Assembly (NCBI GenBank): GCA_902778985.1
Contig: CACYZS010000137.1
Coordinates: 1-6,075, forward strand
Length of the DNA: 6,075 nucleotides
DNA from: an uncultured Ruminococcus sp.
GTDB taxonomy: Bacteria; Bacillota; Clostridia; Oscillospirales; CAG-272
Reading direction: 5' to 3'
Position 1 is the first letter of the stretch. Each line of letters opens with the position of its first letter. A program made the translations under genes and the position numbers. Below, in pieces: positions 5,541 to 6,075 of the stretch. The notes beneath the pieces are model-generated. The model was not told the DNA's origin. It saw only the letters and a list, made by a program, of their open reading frames with translations, and ran no database searches.

Positions 5541-6075
5541 TCTATCTCGATAACGCCGCGACGACATACCCGAAGCCGCCGGGCGTTCTGAAAGCCGTCG
5601 TCGACTGCATCGAAAGGATCGGCGGAAATCCAGGGAGAGGGGCGCACACTCTGTCTTTGCTCGCGTCCGAGGAGGTCTATAACGCCCGCTGCGCCGCGGC
5701 GGAATTCCTCGGGGTAAACGATCCGTCTACCATTGTTTTCATCCCGAACGCGACCTTCGGGCTGAACCTGGCGATCCGATGCCGGGTGAAGCCCGGCGAC
5801 CATATCCTTTTAAGCGACCAAGAGCACAACGCGGTACTTCGTCCCGTCGTGCGTCTTCGGGACGAGGGGATCGCCGATTATTCGATCTTTTCTGCTACGG
5901 ATCCCATCGCGGACGTCAAAAGAAAAGAAAACCGCCGTACGGCGGTTCTGATCTGCAATCCGGTTTCCAACGTAACGGGAGATAAAGTGCCGATCCTCGT
6001 GGTCGCAAAGTACGCCAAAGATCGAGGATACTTTTTGATCCTTGACGGTTCGCAATGGATCGGGCACGGCACCCC
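5537..6075 (+). CDS. Aminotransferase class V, cysteine-desulfurase-like (partial, runs off the right end)
   Basis: The first 179 codons of a PLP enzyme of the class V aminotransferase (NifS/SufS-like) superfamily, most like the branch of cysteine desulfurase family proteins found with DUF3343. Such enzymes take sulfur (or selenium) from cysteine or selenocysteine and form a persulfide. Motifs seen: IYLDNAATTYPKP (2-14), the family's hallmark N terminus; NPGRGAHTLS (31-40); PNATFGLNLAI (70-80), the cofactor-phosphate loop; EHNAVLRP (96-103), where H97 stacks on PLP; SNVTG (144-148); and LDGSQWIGH (169-177), where D170 pairs with the PLP ring nitrogen and Q173 with its hydroxyl. The Schiff-base lysine and the catalytic cysteine lie beyond the window, so activity cannot be judged. 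The start is GTG at 5537, sharing GTGA with the DUF3343 stop; GAGG (5526-5529) is its ribosome site. No ATG gives a sensible alternative. Confidence 0.92.
   Translation, partial: MIYLDNAATTYPKPPGVLKAVVDCIERIGGNPGRGAHTLSLLASEEVYNARCAAAEFLGVNDPSTIVFIPNATFGLNLAIRCRVKPGDHILLSDQEHNAVLRPVVRLRDEGIADYSIFSATDPIADVKRKENRRTAVLICNPVSNVTGDKVPILVVAKYAKDRGYFLILDGSQWIGHGT
5930..5947. repeat. Perfect 18-bp palindrome inside the desulfurase gene
   Basis: AACCGCCGT is followed immediately by its exact reverse complement ACGGCGGTT. On the minus strand it is followed by a T-rich run (TTCTTTTCTTTT, 5918-5929), which makes it look like an intrinsic terminator for antisense transcripts. In the gene it encodes part of the KENRRTAVLI stretch, so it could also be a coincidence of codon choice. 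Confidence 0.55.

Overview
The window looks like ordinary chromosomal DNA of a Bacillota/Clostridia-type bacterium, probably an uncultured anaerobe. Supporting signs are AAGGAG-like Shine-Dalgarno sites, TATAAT promoters, a clostridial-type O-acetylhomoserine sulfhydrylase, a GlnRS of bacterial type, and a DUF3343 gene paired with a cysteine-desulfurase-family gene. Coding DNA is moderately GC-rich; the first 100 bases are markedly AT-rich (30 of 100 are G or C). I see no phage, transposon, CRISPR or RNA genes.

Layout. Bases 1-299 are a long leader with an extended -10 promoter (near 237-265) driving a single small plus-strand gene (300-719) for a flavodoxin-like-fold protein. This gene ends in a hairpin terminator at 724-751. 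The hairpin sits between convergent genes, so it may serve both directions. From 5130 down to 750 on the minus strand runs a tight four-gene unit: metallo-beta-lactamase-fold hydrolase (glyoxalase II-like), glutaminyl-tRNA synthetase (glnS, broken in this sequence), O-acetylhomoserine sulfhydrylase, and a ComFC-like phosphoribosyltransferase. Gaps are 22 bp and 18 bp, then a 1-base TAATG overlap. The unit has a strong promoter at 5159-5187, with A-tracts upstream where an UP element would lie.

On the other side of a 191-bp divergent intergenic region, the plus strand carries a DUF3343 gene (5322-5540). It overlaps by 4 bases (GTGA) an aminotransferase class V / cysteine-desulfurase-like gene that runs off the right edge. 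This pair is a plausible sulfur or selenium transfer module. The sulfhydrylase in the divergent unit also handles reduced sulfur, but no functional link between the two can be shown here.

The most notable observation is the glnS lesion. Two perfectly recognisable halves of GlnRS are in different frames, and the junction lacks about 44 bases that encode a conserved segment in the family. It is either a real pseudogenising deletion or an assembly fault. No clearly new biological system is evident. The DUF3343/desulfurase pair, a terminator-like palindrome inside the desulfurase gene, the basic tail on ComFC and the small flavodoxin-like protein are the other points worth a look.
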